A DNA stretch of 64,000 bases, taken from positions 1-64,000 of the forward strand of contig JASJFT010000229.1 in the NCBI GenBank assembly GCA_030770425.1, written 5' to 3'. The notes beneath the pieces are model-generated. The model was not told the DNA's origin. It worked only from the letters and a program-made list of their open reading frames with translations, and made no database searches. The stretch comes from Darksidea phi. Its lineage: Eukaryota; Ascomycota; Dothideomycetes; Pleosporales; Lentitheciaceae. Positions 1 through 13,500 of this stretch are shown here, piece by piece (the stretch's first letter is position 1; every line of letters starts with the position of its first letter). The position numbers were made by a program, and so were the translations under genes.

Positions 1-59
1 AAAAATTTTTTTAATAATAAAAAAAAAACACAAAAAAAATAATAAATACAAAAAAAACC

Positions 60-114
<55 letters not shown>
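1..114. repeat. A-rich low-complexity tract
   Basis: Almost pure A/T, including a run of about 51 A from 64 to 114. It lies beside a RIP-degraded gag remnant. It could be a degenerate A-rich part of that element or a retroelement tail; the window edge prevents a decision. Homopolymer length may be affected by sequencing or assembly. Confidence 0.8.
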
Positions 115-117
<3 letters not shown>

Positions 118-863
118 CTTATTTATATAGTTAGTTATTAATATAGATTATTATTTTAATTAATTCTACTAGATTATCTAGTTTCTTAAGTCTAGATAAC
201 TCGTCTTTAACTACTTTCTTAAGTTTATTATAATATATAACTATAAAAGAAGTATTATTTTAATTAATCTTATACTATAGTTATTTAAATTTAGTAGTAT
301 AGACTTCTACTAACTTTATTTATTTTAGTCTCTAGATCTTATACTCTATTTACTAGATCTTATTAATATCTTTAAAGACTATATATATTTATTTCTTAAA
401 AAAGTTCTAATTTATAAATATTACTTTTATTTTATTATATTACTTTATTAGAGTTTCTTTATTAGCTATATAATCGTCGACTAGGGGTTATATCTATACT
501 ATTATCTTTTCTATTATATATATACCTACTATAAGAATTCTATTCTATTTACTAGTAAATATAGTAGAGTTAAACTAATAGTATAGGTCTATTTATATAA
601 GGAATAGCTTTAGATCTTTCTTATTATTATTATACCTTTTAGATATCTTAACTTTTACTTTATTATTAAGTTCTACTTTTATCTATTATAGTACTTCTTA
701 TAATAATACTATAGCTTACTATATTTCTACTATCTAAGCTACTTATTACTAAACGAGAGTAGCTAGATCTATTATTAAAGCTTCTATTATACTTCCTTTA
801 AAAGTATTACGTAAGCTAGATAAAGTTACTATATTTAATATAATCTAGATTTAAGATAATTAA
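115..863 (-). mobile_element. RIP-degraded Gypsy gag fragment (element E, partial)
   Basis: There is no open frame, but the minus strand at about 115-190 reads, through RIP stops, as a Leu/Ile-rich helix followed by an I-D-N-x-L-Y-K type string, which resembles the conserved core of fungal Ty3/Gypsy Gag. The rest of the element would lie left of the window. It ends at 863, where the left LTR of element D begins, so D appears to have inserted next to or into it. Assignment to Gypsy is moderate; the segment could also be another retroelement capsid. Confidence 0.45.
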
Positions 864-1228
864 TATATTATATATTATATATACTTTAATATAAAATCTA
901 GGTTAGAGCTAATAGTATATTTATTATACTATTAGATTTTAATAGATTAAGATTAAGTTAATAAATTCTATTACTAGAATAACTACTTAGAAAAAGATCT
1001 AATCTTATCTATAAGTATTAGATAAACTAAAAGGAATTAATTATAAGAAATTAAAATAAAAAGTCTAAGAGATCCTCTACTCTTTTATACCTATTCTTAT
1101 TTCTTAAGGTAGTAGTAGTAGTAGTAGAAGTAGTAACTTCTATAGCTTCTATAACTTCTATAGTAATTATAGAAGTAGTTATCTTAATAACTTCTATAAC
1201 TTCTAAGTTATATAATATTAGATTACTA
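864..1228 (-). repeat. Left LTR of element D (3' LTR in element orientation)
   Basis: It begins with the same 21 bases as the right LTR and ends with the same gattacta string. It holds a short (tag)n microsatellite at about 1108-1137 followed by repeated acttctata words that the right LTR lacks. Confidence 0.65.
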
Positions 1229-1300
1229 ATTAAGTATAGCTTAGCTATTCTAGTTATATTAGAGCTTACTCTATATTCTTCTAATCCTAGGGTTATAATA

Positions 1301-1407
1301 TAAATAAGCTAACTATTTATTAGACTAATCCTTAGGATTACCTAATCTACTAACTAAAATAGAAAATAAGTATAATAACTAGGTTATCTAGAGAATAAGC
1401 TATAATA
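1301..1407 (-). repeat. Left LTR of element C
   Basis: 107 bp, starting taaataagct and ending ctataata. It aligns end to end with 8890-8996, with only transition-type differences. Confidence 0.75.
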
Positions 1408-1860
1408 TTATCTTTTTTCTAGAATAAGACCTTATCCTTAAGAGTCTTAGTAAATAAATAATTAAGAAAAAATACTTTTAGGGAGGGAGGAAGAAGAAGA
1501 GAGAAAGATAAAAAGAATAGATAGATATCTATATCTATTACTTCCTACTTAAAAAACGATTTAACTAGTACCCTCTAGATTATTCTTAAAGTATATTAAT
1601 ATTATATAACCCTATATATATCTACTTATTTTACTATATAAATTATTATTTAAAAAATATTTTTTTAATATATATACTATATAATATACTTAGTATATCT
1701 AAAGGATATTATAGAATATATAAAAGAATATTAATAACTTAGTTTTTTATATTATCTAAAAGTTATATATACGTAGCTCTACTAGAGAATAAGACTTACT
1801 TCTTCTATATTTCTACCCGTAGTAAAGTAAGACTATAAGAGGGTACTTTAAGCTTAAAGA

Positions 1861-2068
1861 TAATTACTATAGACTCTAAGTATTATATTACTTATTTTAA
1901 TAGACTATAAAGAAGAGAAGTTCTAAGCTTAGGAGTAATTACTATAAGCTTTAAGCTATATACTATTTATTTTAGTAGATTATAAAAGAAAGGTATCCTA
2001 AACTTAGAGGTAATTATTCTAAGCTCTAGATATTATACTATCTATTTTAGTAGATTATAAAGGACGAG
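1861..2068. repeat. 75-bp tandem repeat, about 2.8 copies, in element C
   Basis: The word taattact/taattatt recurs at 1861, 1936 and 2011, each followed by a similar 75-bp unit with transition differences. It lies in the 3' part of element C and was probably a repetitive stretch of its coding region or 3' untranslated part before RIP. Confidence 0.7.
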
Positions 2069-5000
2069 GGCCTATACTTAATACTAGTAATTTTTCTAGG
2101 TTCTTATCTTAACTAGTATCTTATCTTTTAACTAGGGATTAAGGAACTTATTTTATAATATAACTTTTAGCTACTAGACTAGCTATTTAGGTAGATCTAG
2201 CTTATTAGAGTACTTATTATAGAACTCTTTTACTTTTTAGATCGTATTTATAAAATTATTTATTAGGTAATAGATTAAATCTAGGTTATAGTCTATCTAT
2301 TTTATTTAATAGTAGAGCTTACTATAAACGATCTAGTTATTAAGAATATAGGCTATTAGCTACTTAGAATATCTATTTACTTCTATAACTAGTTCTTTAG
2401 AAAGTACTTAACTAAATAATAGCTCTTATATAGCTTTATATAATCTATCTATATAGAAAATATTATATATCTTTATATAAAAGGGTAACTAGACTATATA
2501 AAAGTTATATCTTTAGCTAATAATAAGATAAAATTTATATATTTATTAGTCTAATTTTAGACTTAATCTTAAGGTAGTAAATCCCTTAGGTATAATATAG
2601 ACTTAATCTCCTATATTAAAATTTAGAAGATAGCGTTTTTTATTAGCTTATTAGCTCTAGGCTTTCTAAATTATTATAATATTAGCTTAGACGTAGTTAT
2701 AAACCTATTAGATTATATTAGCTTAAGTTTTTATAAACTCTTAGATTATCTATATAGTTATATTATCTAATAATTTAGAGGATTTATAGATACGTTCTTA
2801 CTAATTTTAATAATAATAAATCTTATAGCTAAATTTAATTTTAAATAGAAAAAATCTTATTATATTATATAAAAGAATTACCTAGGTCTAGTCTATACTA
2901 GATAGAAGATTAAACTAGTTATTCTAATAGAAGTTTATAAAGGGGCGTAATTATTAGTTTAGTTATTAATTAAAAACTTCTATATTATTATTAGTTTATA
3001 GATAGTAGATTATAGATAATAACTAGTTAATTTTTATAAATTTATATAATTCTTTTATAAAGTTTAATACGAACTATAGGTCTTAATTTAGAATTATAGT
3101 ATATAAAGGACTAAAGACTCGTTATATATATATATAGTAGAGAGTAGCTATATCTTTAATAGTAATAGTCTTAAAGTAAGATAATAAGAAAGTATATTTT
3201 AATAATTTATATATTACTATAAATATATTATTATATTTCTTATAATTCTTTAAAAAGCTTTTAAAGTTTATAAAGATATCTTTCTATACCTTTTTAGATA
3301 TAGAAAGTAGTTTAAGGAGACTTAAAGTCTTATTTTAAAACTTATAACTCTATTAGTACTATTTATAATTTCTTATATAATATTTTATATTTTTATTTAT
3401 TATACCCTAGTAGTATAAGTCTTTTAGAAGTTTAATAGTTTTCTTTATATCTAGATAAGTAGTAATTTATATAGTATATACTACTTAGATAAAATAGGTC
3501 TTAAGAAATTCTATTTTAGATACTATTAACTTCTCTTTTTAGAGAAGAAGCCTAGATAGGATTAAAAATAGGTACTTATATTCTTAATAGACTAACTCTT
3601 ACTCTAATTTAAGTATAGTATATATATAGTTTTTATAAAGTATATAGTTAAAAAGTAAATAAAAATAAGCTTTAGTTTTATACTTAGAATTCTAGATATT
3701 AATAATAGCTATTAAGATAGCTATTATAATAAAGGTCTATTTAAAAAAGATAAAGATATAAGTTCTAATAACTTTATTTTTTTTTCTTTTAAGTTTTTAA
3801 CTTCTTCTATTTTTAAGAGAGAATATTTATAATAATATTAGTAATTCTAAAATAATAATAAATAGTATAATAGTAGTTTATAAGCTTCTTAATCTAATAA
3901 GCTTATTATAGGGTTAATTTATATTTAATTAAGAAATACTCTAAAGTCTAGTAATTAATAATAATTTAAAAGAATTTATTTAGTTATAACTTTATAAGCT
4001 AAGCCCTTTATTTATTTAAATTTCTTATAACTATAAGTATCTCTTTATTATAGATCTTATAGTTTATTTTTATAAACTTTATTATCTTTATAAAGTAGAT
4101 TATAGGTTATTAGATTCTATTATCTTAGAGTTATATAAAGATATCTACTAGAATACTATTACTTATATTAGTTTCTATATAGGTTCTATAATAGGGCGAG
4201 TAATATCTTATAATAACGTTTAAATATAATAATATCTTACTTTTCTTAAATATAGCTTATTCTTTAGGCTCGAAGGCGTAGAATTTTCCCTTTTATAATA
4301 GTTAGGTAAGTAGGTAGACTACGCGACTATAGTCTTTTAACTACTTATAGTAGTAGTTATAGAAGTCTAAATAAGCTTATAGTCCTTTTAAAATTATAAA
4401 TTTCTTCTAATCTTTAATAACTACTATCTTATTAGAGTCTATATAAATCCCTTTAGTATTAATAATAAAATTTAAAAACTTTATCTTAGTAATTATAAAC
4501 TTACTCTTTTTAATATTAATCTATAGTCTAGTCTTCTTAAGCTTATTTAGGATTTTATTTATATATTTTTTATACTTAGGAGGGTTTTCTAAGTAGATTA
4601 AAATATTATTTATATAGATAGTATAGATCTTATTAATATCGTTCTTAAGTACTTAATTAATATAGTATTAAAAGATTACTAGCCTATTATATAGTTTAAA
4701 AGATAAGATATAATATTTATAATTTCTATATTATATTTTAAAAGTTATAAGGTTCTTTATATTAAGGTTTAATTTAATATAATAGAAGGTCTAATATACG
4801 TCTAGCTTAATAAAGACCTTTACTTTAAAGAGTTATATTAATATCTTCTTAATTAAAGAAATAGTTATAATATCTTTCTTTATAATTATATTAATTTTTT
4901 AGTAATTAATATAGAATCTCTACCCCCCTTTTAATTTCTTAGTAAATAAAATAGATAAGATAAAATTAGTATTACTAGTTATAATAAAGTCTTTTTTTAG

Positions 5001-8000
5001 ATACTCTTCTAAATAAGCTTTTAGTAATTTTAGGTATTTAAAGGATATATTATAAAGTAGACTTATATTAAACTTATTTATATTATTCTTAAGAATAATT
5101 TTATAGTTAATATTCTTTTTTTTAAAAGATAGCTTATCTAAGTTAACCTTAGAGAAGTAGTTTAAGATAGCTTCTACGTAATCTTTATAAAGAAGCTTCT
5201 TTACTATTATATCTTATACGTTCTATTCTACTAAATCTTTTAATTATTTATTTTTAATTAATAAGTTAACTTTATATAGACTAGTAGCTTCTAATATAAT
5301 CTCTTTCTTATTTATAAGCTTTTATATATTAAGAGACTTAAGAAAGTATATATTAAATTTATTACTAATAGCCTATCTTAGTAAATTATTAGAAATAAAT
5401 ATTACTTTCTTTTTTTTTCTATTATTTTTTTAATAATCTTATTAGTTTTTTTTAGATTTAGTACCTCTTAAATTATTATTAGTATTACTATTTATATTTC
5501 TTTATATTTTCTTAAAGATAGCTTACTAGTTCTTTATTATCTATAGTAGGGCTTTAGTAAACTTATAGACTTCCTCTTAGAAGATTATAAGAGCTTTAAT
5601 AGAAATTTCTATACTAAGTATTAAATCTTTTTTAAGTAAGTAGACCTTCTTCTATACTTTAATTTACTAATTAATTAAGTTATTATAATATAAAGTATTA
5701 TTCTAGTATTCTAGCTCTAGCTTTAGATTTAGCTTCTTTATAATAATTAAATTATATTTTATCTACTTTAAAGTATTATCTAGCTAATATAAAGTTTAGT
5801 TATAATAGTTAATTAAGAACTAAGTTTATTTAAAGAATTTTCTTCTAAGTATTATATATAATATTTAAACTTATAGAAGAGAAACTAAATAGATATATTC
5901 TTTTTCTAGATTAATAGATTAGCTTAGATAGCTATATTAACTAAATAACTATATTTTCTATTAAATTTATTAAAGGGAATTAGTTTCTTTAGTTAATAAA
6001 AGATAGGCTTTAGCTTTTTCTTTACTACTTTTAAATATTTAGAGTAGACTAGTAAGTATATACTAGTACTACTATCTACTAATTCTCTTAGTTATATAGC
6101 TAGACTATTTACTATAAGTTAAATAGAAAGTATAAATAATTTTAAATTAATAAGCTATAGTATCTTAATAAGCTATTAATAATTAAGAAGTTTAATTACT
6201 TCTATATAGACTATTAGAAAGAAGCCCTTTTCTAATAACTTTTATTTTTTAATATTATAAAGAAGGTATTAAAGTTATATTCTAAATTACTTTTCTCTTT
6301 ATATAAAGAGTTTAAATAAGCTCCTTTCTTAGAATTATTTAAAAAGATAGTATTAACTTCTACTTTTATAGTATTTTATATTACTTTATATATAATATAA
6401 TTAAAATAGTCTTATTATTTATTTCTTTTCTTATAATTAAAGTAATAATCTTACTTCTTATACTTCTTAAAAGAGTAGTTATAAAGCTTAAAGATATTCT
6501 TAAAGTAAATAAACTTCTTTTTTAACTTATTAGAGAAGGGTCTACTTATAGTTAGCTACTTTTTCTTAAAAATAGTTAATTAGTTACTTTAAATAAGCTA
6601 GACCTTTTAGTATTAATTATTTTTAAATAGTATCTTATTAATTAAAGTTATATATTTATAGAACTTATTAAAGGTAAGATTACTATTATTAAATAGATCT
6701 ATCTTATTTCTTAACTTAAAGTAGAGCTTATCTACGAATTTTTCGTTCTATTAGTAGTAAGATAGATAGATCTTTATTACTAGATACTTAAAATTTTTAA
6801 TAAAGTTATTAACTTTATTAAATATATTTATACGTAGTTAATAGAATTTAACTTTTATCTTCTTCTTTATATAGGAATTTTTATAGTATTTTTTAATATA
6901 TTCTAATAGGTTTATATTAGATATAAAGTCTACTTTTTCTTTCCTAAAATTTAACTATATCTAAATATAGTCTTTTACTAGGTCTATTAGTTAGAATATA
7001 ATATAGACTTAATAGATCTTAGTTATCTACTAGGGGGTTTCTCGTATATATTAGTTCTTATTAATAATAAGTTTCTATTCTATATTATAAAGTTAGTTCT
7101 TTAACTTAAACTCTTCGTTATTTTTAAATAAAGTAAAGTTAAGATAGGATATAGTCTTCTAGAAGCTAAAGATTTATAAAAAGTTACTTTAATAATTTTT
7201 TATAATATTCTTCTTCTAAATAAGAACCTATATTCTATTATTTAAAGTAATTATTATAAATTTTAATAAGACTAACGAGGATCTTATAGAATAGATATTA
7301 GGATAAGAAGTAGAAATATTTTCTATTTTTTTTATTATAAAGGGCTATCTATCTAAATCTAACTAATATAGGTAGAGATTTTTTCGAGGAGAGCTAGATA
7401 GTAAGCTAGATAATAAAGGACTACGTAGAGCTAATAATAAAAATAGAATTAAATTAACTTCTTATTCCTCTATTATTAAGATTAACTTAAGAGTTAAGTA
7501 TTAGACTAAGTTTTATTAGAATTTTTTAGGTAGTCTAGACGTCTATAAAATTTTATAAGAACTAAAGTCTATAGTATTTAAAAGTACTATAGTAGAAGGA
7601 TACCTTATTTCTCTAGTAATTTATCTATTATTAGAATTATATTATAATAGTAAAGTCTTAAGAGTAGATATAGAGCGAGTATTATATTAAAGAAGAATTA
7701 TTAATTTAGTCTTAGTATAAGCTACTATAGAGAAGAATTACTTAAGGTCCTCTTTTAAGCTTTATTATTAATTTATAATTTTTTAATACTATTAAAGTTT
7801 CTCCTTTAACTTAATAACTTAATTATTAAGAAGTTTTTAGTATTATAAGTATTTATTAGCTAAAGATTTTATATAAGTATTCTTTATAATAATATCTATT
7901 CTAAGTATAATTATTAACCTTTAGGCTATAGTTAGACGAAGATTATTATTTATTAAAATATTAATTACTAGGTCTAGACTCTTCTAAGTTTCTAATAACT

Positions 8001-8889
8001 CTTAAATTATATTATAATTAAAAGAAACTTCTTATCCCTTTATATTTATTAGATAGAGTATTTCTAGTCGATTTTCTTTTTTAAGTAATTAGAGCTTCTA
8101 TATATAATAACTAATTTTATTCTCTATATTATTTAAGATTATACCCTTATCTTCTTAGTAGGAATAGATAGCTAAAAGAGACTAAAGGTCGATCTATACT
8201 TATTTATTAATAAATCTCTTTAATCTAGTTAGAATACTTATATAGATCTATTAATATTTATACTTCTTATTCTTAAATAGAGATTTCTAGCTTCTTAAAC
8301 GAGTACTTTTAGTTCTACTTAAGGCCCTACTTAGAATCTTATCCTTTCCTTTTTCTTTCTTCTATAGGGAGGTCTTATAAAAGGGTAGTTTATTTAATAA
8401 AGTAGACTTAGAAGGGCTTATTTAGTCTAGGAAGTTTACTATCTTATTATTATACTAATTTAGTAATTTAGTTAATTATATAAAGATAAGTTTATTATAA
8501 GATTTAGAATATAGATCTAACCTTATATAATACTTTTATAGGTCCCTTTTCTCTAAAGAAGATATTAGATACTTTAATAATATTAGGACTTAAAGTAATT
8601 AGTTTTAAGATTTACCTAAAGAAGTACTATATATTATCTATTCTAAGTACTATAGACCTTTAGGGATTTAAGAAGAGGTTTAATATTTAGTTATTATCTT
8701 TAACTAAAAGTTAGAGATCTTAGAATAATATAAGATCCTAGGACTAAGTATAATTAACTAGGAGTTATAATAGCTAAGGTAGCCTTTTAATTAACTAATA
8801 GTAAAATCGGTATATTAAAGCTATTCTAAGATAGTACTATAAGAATATAAGAATAGGAAGTTCTTATATCTAAATAGAGCTTAACGCGC

Positions 8890-8996
8890 TAAATAAGCTA
8901 ACTACCTATTAGACTAATCCTTAAGATTACCTAATCTACTAACTAAAATAGAAAATAAGTAAAATAACTAGGTTATCTAGGGAATAGATTATAATA
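8890..8996 (-). repeat. Right LTR of element C (5' LTR in element orientation)
   Basis: Same 107-bp unit as 1301-1407. The internal sequence to its left (aacgcgc on the plus strand) should include the primer binding site on the minus strand. Confidence 0.75.
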
Positions 8997-9035
8997 AAGA
9001 TTAGATATAATTAATATATCTACTTCTATATCTTT

Positions 9036-9276
9036 TATAAGCGGATAGAGGTATAGAATAAATATATTTAGTAGTCTAACTATCTAGCTAGAGCGTAAGT
9101 AAAGGACTTTATATATAAGTTATACTAAATCTAGTAACTAGAATAATTACTATAAATTACTATATAGTTACTATAAGCTAGGGTATAGTTATAGCTAGTA
9201 TATAATTATAGTAAATTAGTATAAATTATTATATAAATAGAATAATTATATAATATATAGCGCTAGACTACTTATA
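9036..9276 (-). repeat. Left LTR of Copia B
   Basis: 241 bp, from tataagcgg to gactacttata. It is the reverse complement of the LTR of the nested Copia copy and equal in length to 35936-36176. Confidence 0.9.
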
Positions 9277-9590
9277 TACCCCTCTTAGGTTTAAATATAG
9301 ATTCGAAGCTAAAGTTTATTTTTATTTATTTTAATTTAGTTTTTATTAGTTTTTAAAGATTAATTTTTAAAGCTTATTATTAGTTAATAGATCTCCCTCT
9401 TCTTATAAGTATAAGGAGCTATATTATAAGTCGAGAACTAGTCTTTATATTAGTATAGTACTAGGTAGATAATCGCCGTTATTATAGTATATATAGGTTT
9501 CTTATATAATTAGACGTCTCTAGAGGTATAAGGTCTTTAATTTTACTTTATATAGTATACTAATAGAATTAGTATACTAGTTTATTAGTT

Positions 9591-9697
9591 ATAAAGTCTA
9601 TATAGTTAGCTATAAAGTCTATATAATTAGCTATAAAGTCTATATAGTTAACTAAAATACCTATATAGTTAGCTAAGATACCTATATAGTAGGAAAA
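9591..9697. repeat. 21-22-bp tandem repeat, about five copies, near the 3' end of Copia B
   Basis: Units built on ctatatagttagcta recur about every 21-22 bp. The sister copy carries the same repeat in opposite orientation with three copies (30747-30809), so copy number varies between the two elements. Confidence 0.7.
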
Positions 9698-10344
9698 TCC
9701 TTAAAGTTTAGAAGTAATACCTAGTTCTTATATTTTTATCTAGGTAGTAATTTAATAAGGTCGTTAGCTAGCTAACTATTTAATAAGATATATAAGATAT
9801 TAATATTATTTAATAGTACTTCCTAATAAAGCTAGTAGTAATAGATATTAACGTACTATACTATAGTCTTAAGCCGTAGGGTAGATAAGATAAGTAACTA
9901 AATCGTTTACTAATTATTATAGTATATTAATCGTTTATAATCTAGATCGAATCTAATATATTTAAATACTCTCTACTACTATATTAGCTTAGTACTAGCT
10001 AATAAGACGGCTATTAGTTCTATCTTAATCGTTAATTTTATAATATATTATTATAATATAGCTTTCTAATTAATAGGTCTACTAAATAGAAAGAATATAT
10101 ATTCTTATAAGCTCTTTCGAGTAGTCTTATAATTAGCGAAGAAAGCGTTTAATACTTTATAGAAGTCGGGTATAGATTTAGATATAAGTTTATTAGTAAT
10201 ATAGACTAATTTAATAGATATTAATATATTATAGTATATTATTCGATTCTTTATACCTAGTAGATAGGTAATCGTTTAATAAATAGTATCTAGGTACTAT
10301 TATAAAGAATTTATAAGAAATTTAGCTAGTTTTAAGTAAGTCTT

Positions 10345-10530
10345 TATTATAGCTTAGGCTTAGCCTATATCTATCTTAAAAAAAGGAAGGCTTACTTAGA
10401 AAAGGGACTCGCTTAGGGACTTACTTATATAAGAGAAAATATAAAGTAAAAACTCTTTATCTCCTTTTTATAGATATTAATAATATTATTAACGCTCGTT
10501 AAAGTTCTACTTTAAGGCTAGTCTATTATA
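10345..10530 (+). repeat. 5' LTR of Gypsy A1
   Basis: 186 bp, from tattatagct to gtctattata; the TA...TA ends are RIP versions of TG...CA. Same length as its partner at 18043-18228. Confidence 0.9.
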
Positions 10531-13500
10531 ATTAATATCTATCTTCTAATAACTACTTTCTTTATAAGTACTAAGAGATAAATAGTAGTAATTAGAATAA
10601 TTACTTAGAAGAGACGTCTAAGTTCGGAACTATTAGATAGATACTTACGAATCTATATAAGATACGAAACTATAACTAAACTAAGATAGTAATATTATAG
10701 GTCTAAACTAAAGAGCTTATAAGACTAATCGAGACTCTAAGGAATCTAAATATAGTCTAGTATACCCTAATCTTCTAAGCTACCTCGAACCTACTACTAG
10801 AACTATTTTAATCTAGTAAACTACTACTTTAATTTAGTAAACCGATACGTTGATATAAATAGCTTCTAATAGGACCTCTCTTCGGGGGTGATAAGAAAGC
10901 CTTTCTAGTATAATAGATAATAATAGAATATAAGCTATAGATCGATATAGAGTTTATAAGAATTTAAAAGAATATATTTATTTTTATTTAGAGTAACCTA
11001 GAATTAAATATATAAAAAGAAGTAGCCCTATTCTACTAAGTAGAAGAATTAAATAGTATCTAGAACCTAGCTACCTTTTTTAAATATTTATAGTTCTACT
11101 ATAGTAATATATATATATAGAAAAGGGCCTAAGTAAAACTTAAGTCGATCTAGTAAGAGAAAGATAAGTTCTTTCTAAACTTCTTTATTAGATTCTTAAT
11201 ACTATTAGCCTAGAATAGTAGTAACGTTTAGAGTAACGAATAGAAACTTATTAGACTATACTAAAGACTAAATAAGAAACTATATAAAATAGTCCTAAAC
11301 TATAGTATCTCTTAAATAGACTATTCTATAGCTATAATAGTATACTATAATATTACTATAAATATTAAAATAATAGTCTTAAAGGATAAGTTCTATAATA
11401 TAACTAGCTAGAACTTAGTACCTAAAAAAGATACTACTAGGGACGTAATTATATTAGTACTAGCTTTAAACTCTAATAGATAATTTAGAAGAGATAAATA
11501 AGCTAACTAGGTTCTAGAGGAACTATATAAATAACGCTATAAGCTAGAACTATATATATATTACGAAAAAGAGGAATATATAGTCTAGAATTATCTAAAT
11601 ATAGTAGTAATTTAGACTACTACTATCTTAGTAGTAGATAATATATTATCGACTAAGGATAAAAGTAGAATAGAAAAAGAGTAGTTTCTACTTTAAGTCT
11701 AGAATAGAGGCTAAGTATAAATACTATAATAAGGAAGTAATATATAAAAGGATATAATAACGACGTAACGAATATTTTAAGATAAATAGACGGGTCTCTA
11801 TTTTTAGTCTCTATTTTTCTAGAGGATGTCCTTTACGTTAATACTTTAGTTAACTTAGAATATTAGTATTTTAATACTATAAGTAAAGAAGTAGCGAGAT
11901 AGATAAATACTAGAATTATTAATATCCCGTCCTACTACCTTAGATAAGTAGTAGAACTCGTTAATAGATTATCTATTATCTAGATAGTTATTCTTTAATA
12001 TAATATAAGTAGATAGAGGACCCGTCTTATAGAATATATAGTACTAGAACTAAACTATAATCTTATTCTTAGATTACTATAGCTATTCTATAATAGTATT
12101 ATAATAGACCCGAGATATAGAGAACTACGAGTAAAAAGTAAATAATATTCTTCTCTATACTTATAGAGAAGAAGTAGAACTAAGATATAGACGTTATTAT
12201 AATAAATCTATATAATATTACCTAAGTACTAGCTATAACTATTCTATTAAGATACTATAAAGAAATAAATCTAATAAAGAATAAAAAGATCCTTCTAGTC
12301 GACCTAGAACTATTTTAGGATCTATTCGATAAGAAGAAAGCTACTAAACTACCCCTATATTAGGACTAGATAGACTACTATATAAAACTTAAGTAAAGAC
12401 TAGATAGTTTACTATCTAAAGTACCTTAGAACCTATTATATAGTATACTTTAAGACTAACTAATAAAGTTCTATAGATAACTTACTAACCTTCTAGATAA
12501 GAAATAGATTCGAGTAAGCTCCTCCTTAATAGATATACTAATACTAATAGTTAAGAAACTAGAAGGGGGCTAGTATCTCTATATTAACTATTAGGGCCTT
12601 AATATACTTATAAAATAGAACTACTACCTCTTACTACTAATTAAGAAAATACTACGTACTCTTAAAAGGGCTAAGTAGTTTATAAAACTTAATATCTAAG
12701 TAATATTCTATAAACTACGAGTTATAAGTAGAGACGAATTCTTAATTATATTCTAAATCTAGTTTAAACTATTTAAGTAACTAGTATACCTATTTAGACT
12801 TATAGGGGTACTAATAATATTTTAATACTATATTAATTTAGTATTAAAGAAAATTTTAGAAAACTTCTTTATAATATACCTTAACGACGTTCTTATCTAC
12901 TTAAAGGGCTTAAAAAGAGACTATATAGAGAAGGTAAAAAGGGTATTAATACTTCTATATAATATCGAGTTAAATCTAGACCTTTAAAAATACTACTTTA
13001 TAATAAAAACTATTAAATATCTAGACTATATTATTAAGACTAAATATAGGATTAAGTCTAATCTTAAAAAGATCTAGGTTATAAAGAAATAAGAAGTCTC
13101 TACGTTAGTACGAGATATATAAAGCTTTATAGAATTTATAAACTTCTATTATAATATAGTATCTAACTTCTTTAAACTTACTAGTCTACTTTACTAGTTA
13201 ATAAAGAAAGAGGTACTATTTTAATAGAATAAGAAAGAAAATAAAGTATTTAAAAGAATAAAAGGTCTCTTTATTATAGGACTAGCGCTACTTCTTTAGA
13301 ACTTTAGTTAGAATATAATAATAGAAGTAGACTACTTAAAAGGGATAATAGGAGGCTATCTCTTATAATAAAAGAAAGAAGTATAGTATCTAGTTACTTA
13401 TTATTTAGCCGTCTTATTATTTATAGAACGTAACTATACTATCTATAATAAAGAACTTCTAGTAATAGTCTAATATTTAGTAGTCTAGATACTAGAGTTA

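Larger units (their letters stand above)
1301..8996 (-). mobile_element. Ty3/Gypsy LTR retrotransposon C, inserted in D
   Basis: A 7.7-kb element bounded by 107-bp LTRs (1301-1407 and 8890-8996). A pyrimidine run just inside the left LTR (tcttttttct, 1410-1419) is the polypurine tract on the minus strand. The minus strand at 4591-4623 reads as T-I-Y-I-(D/N)-(D/N)-I-L-I-Y, a Gypsy reverse transcriptase active site, so gag is to the right and integrase to the left. Coding capacity is destroyed by RIP. No matching target duplication is visible (taata on the left, aagat on the right). It sits inside the 3' end of element D. Confidence 0.75.

Noticed and set aside
64..114. A-run as the poly(A) tail of a LINE element
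   Set aside because: No LINE reverse transcriptase or target duplication is visible beside it, and the adjacent sequence looks like Gypsy gag on the opposite strand.
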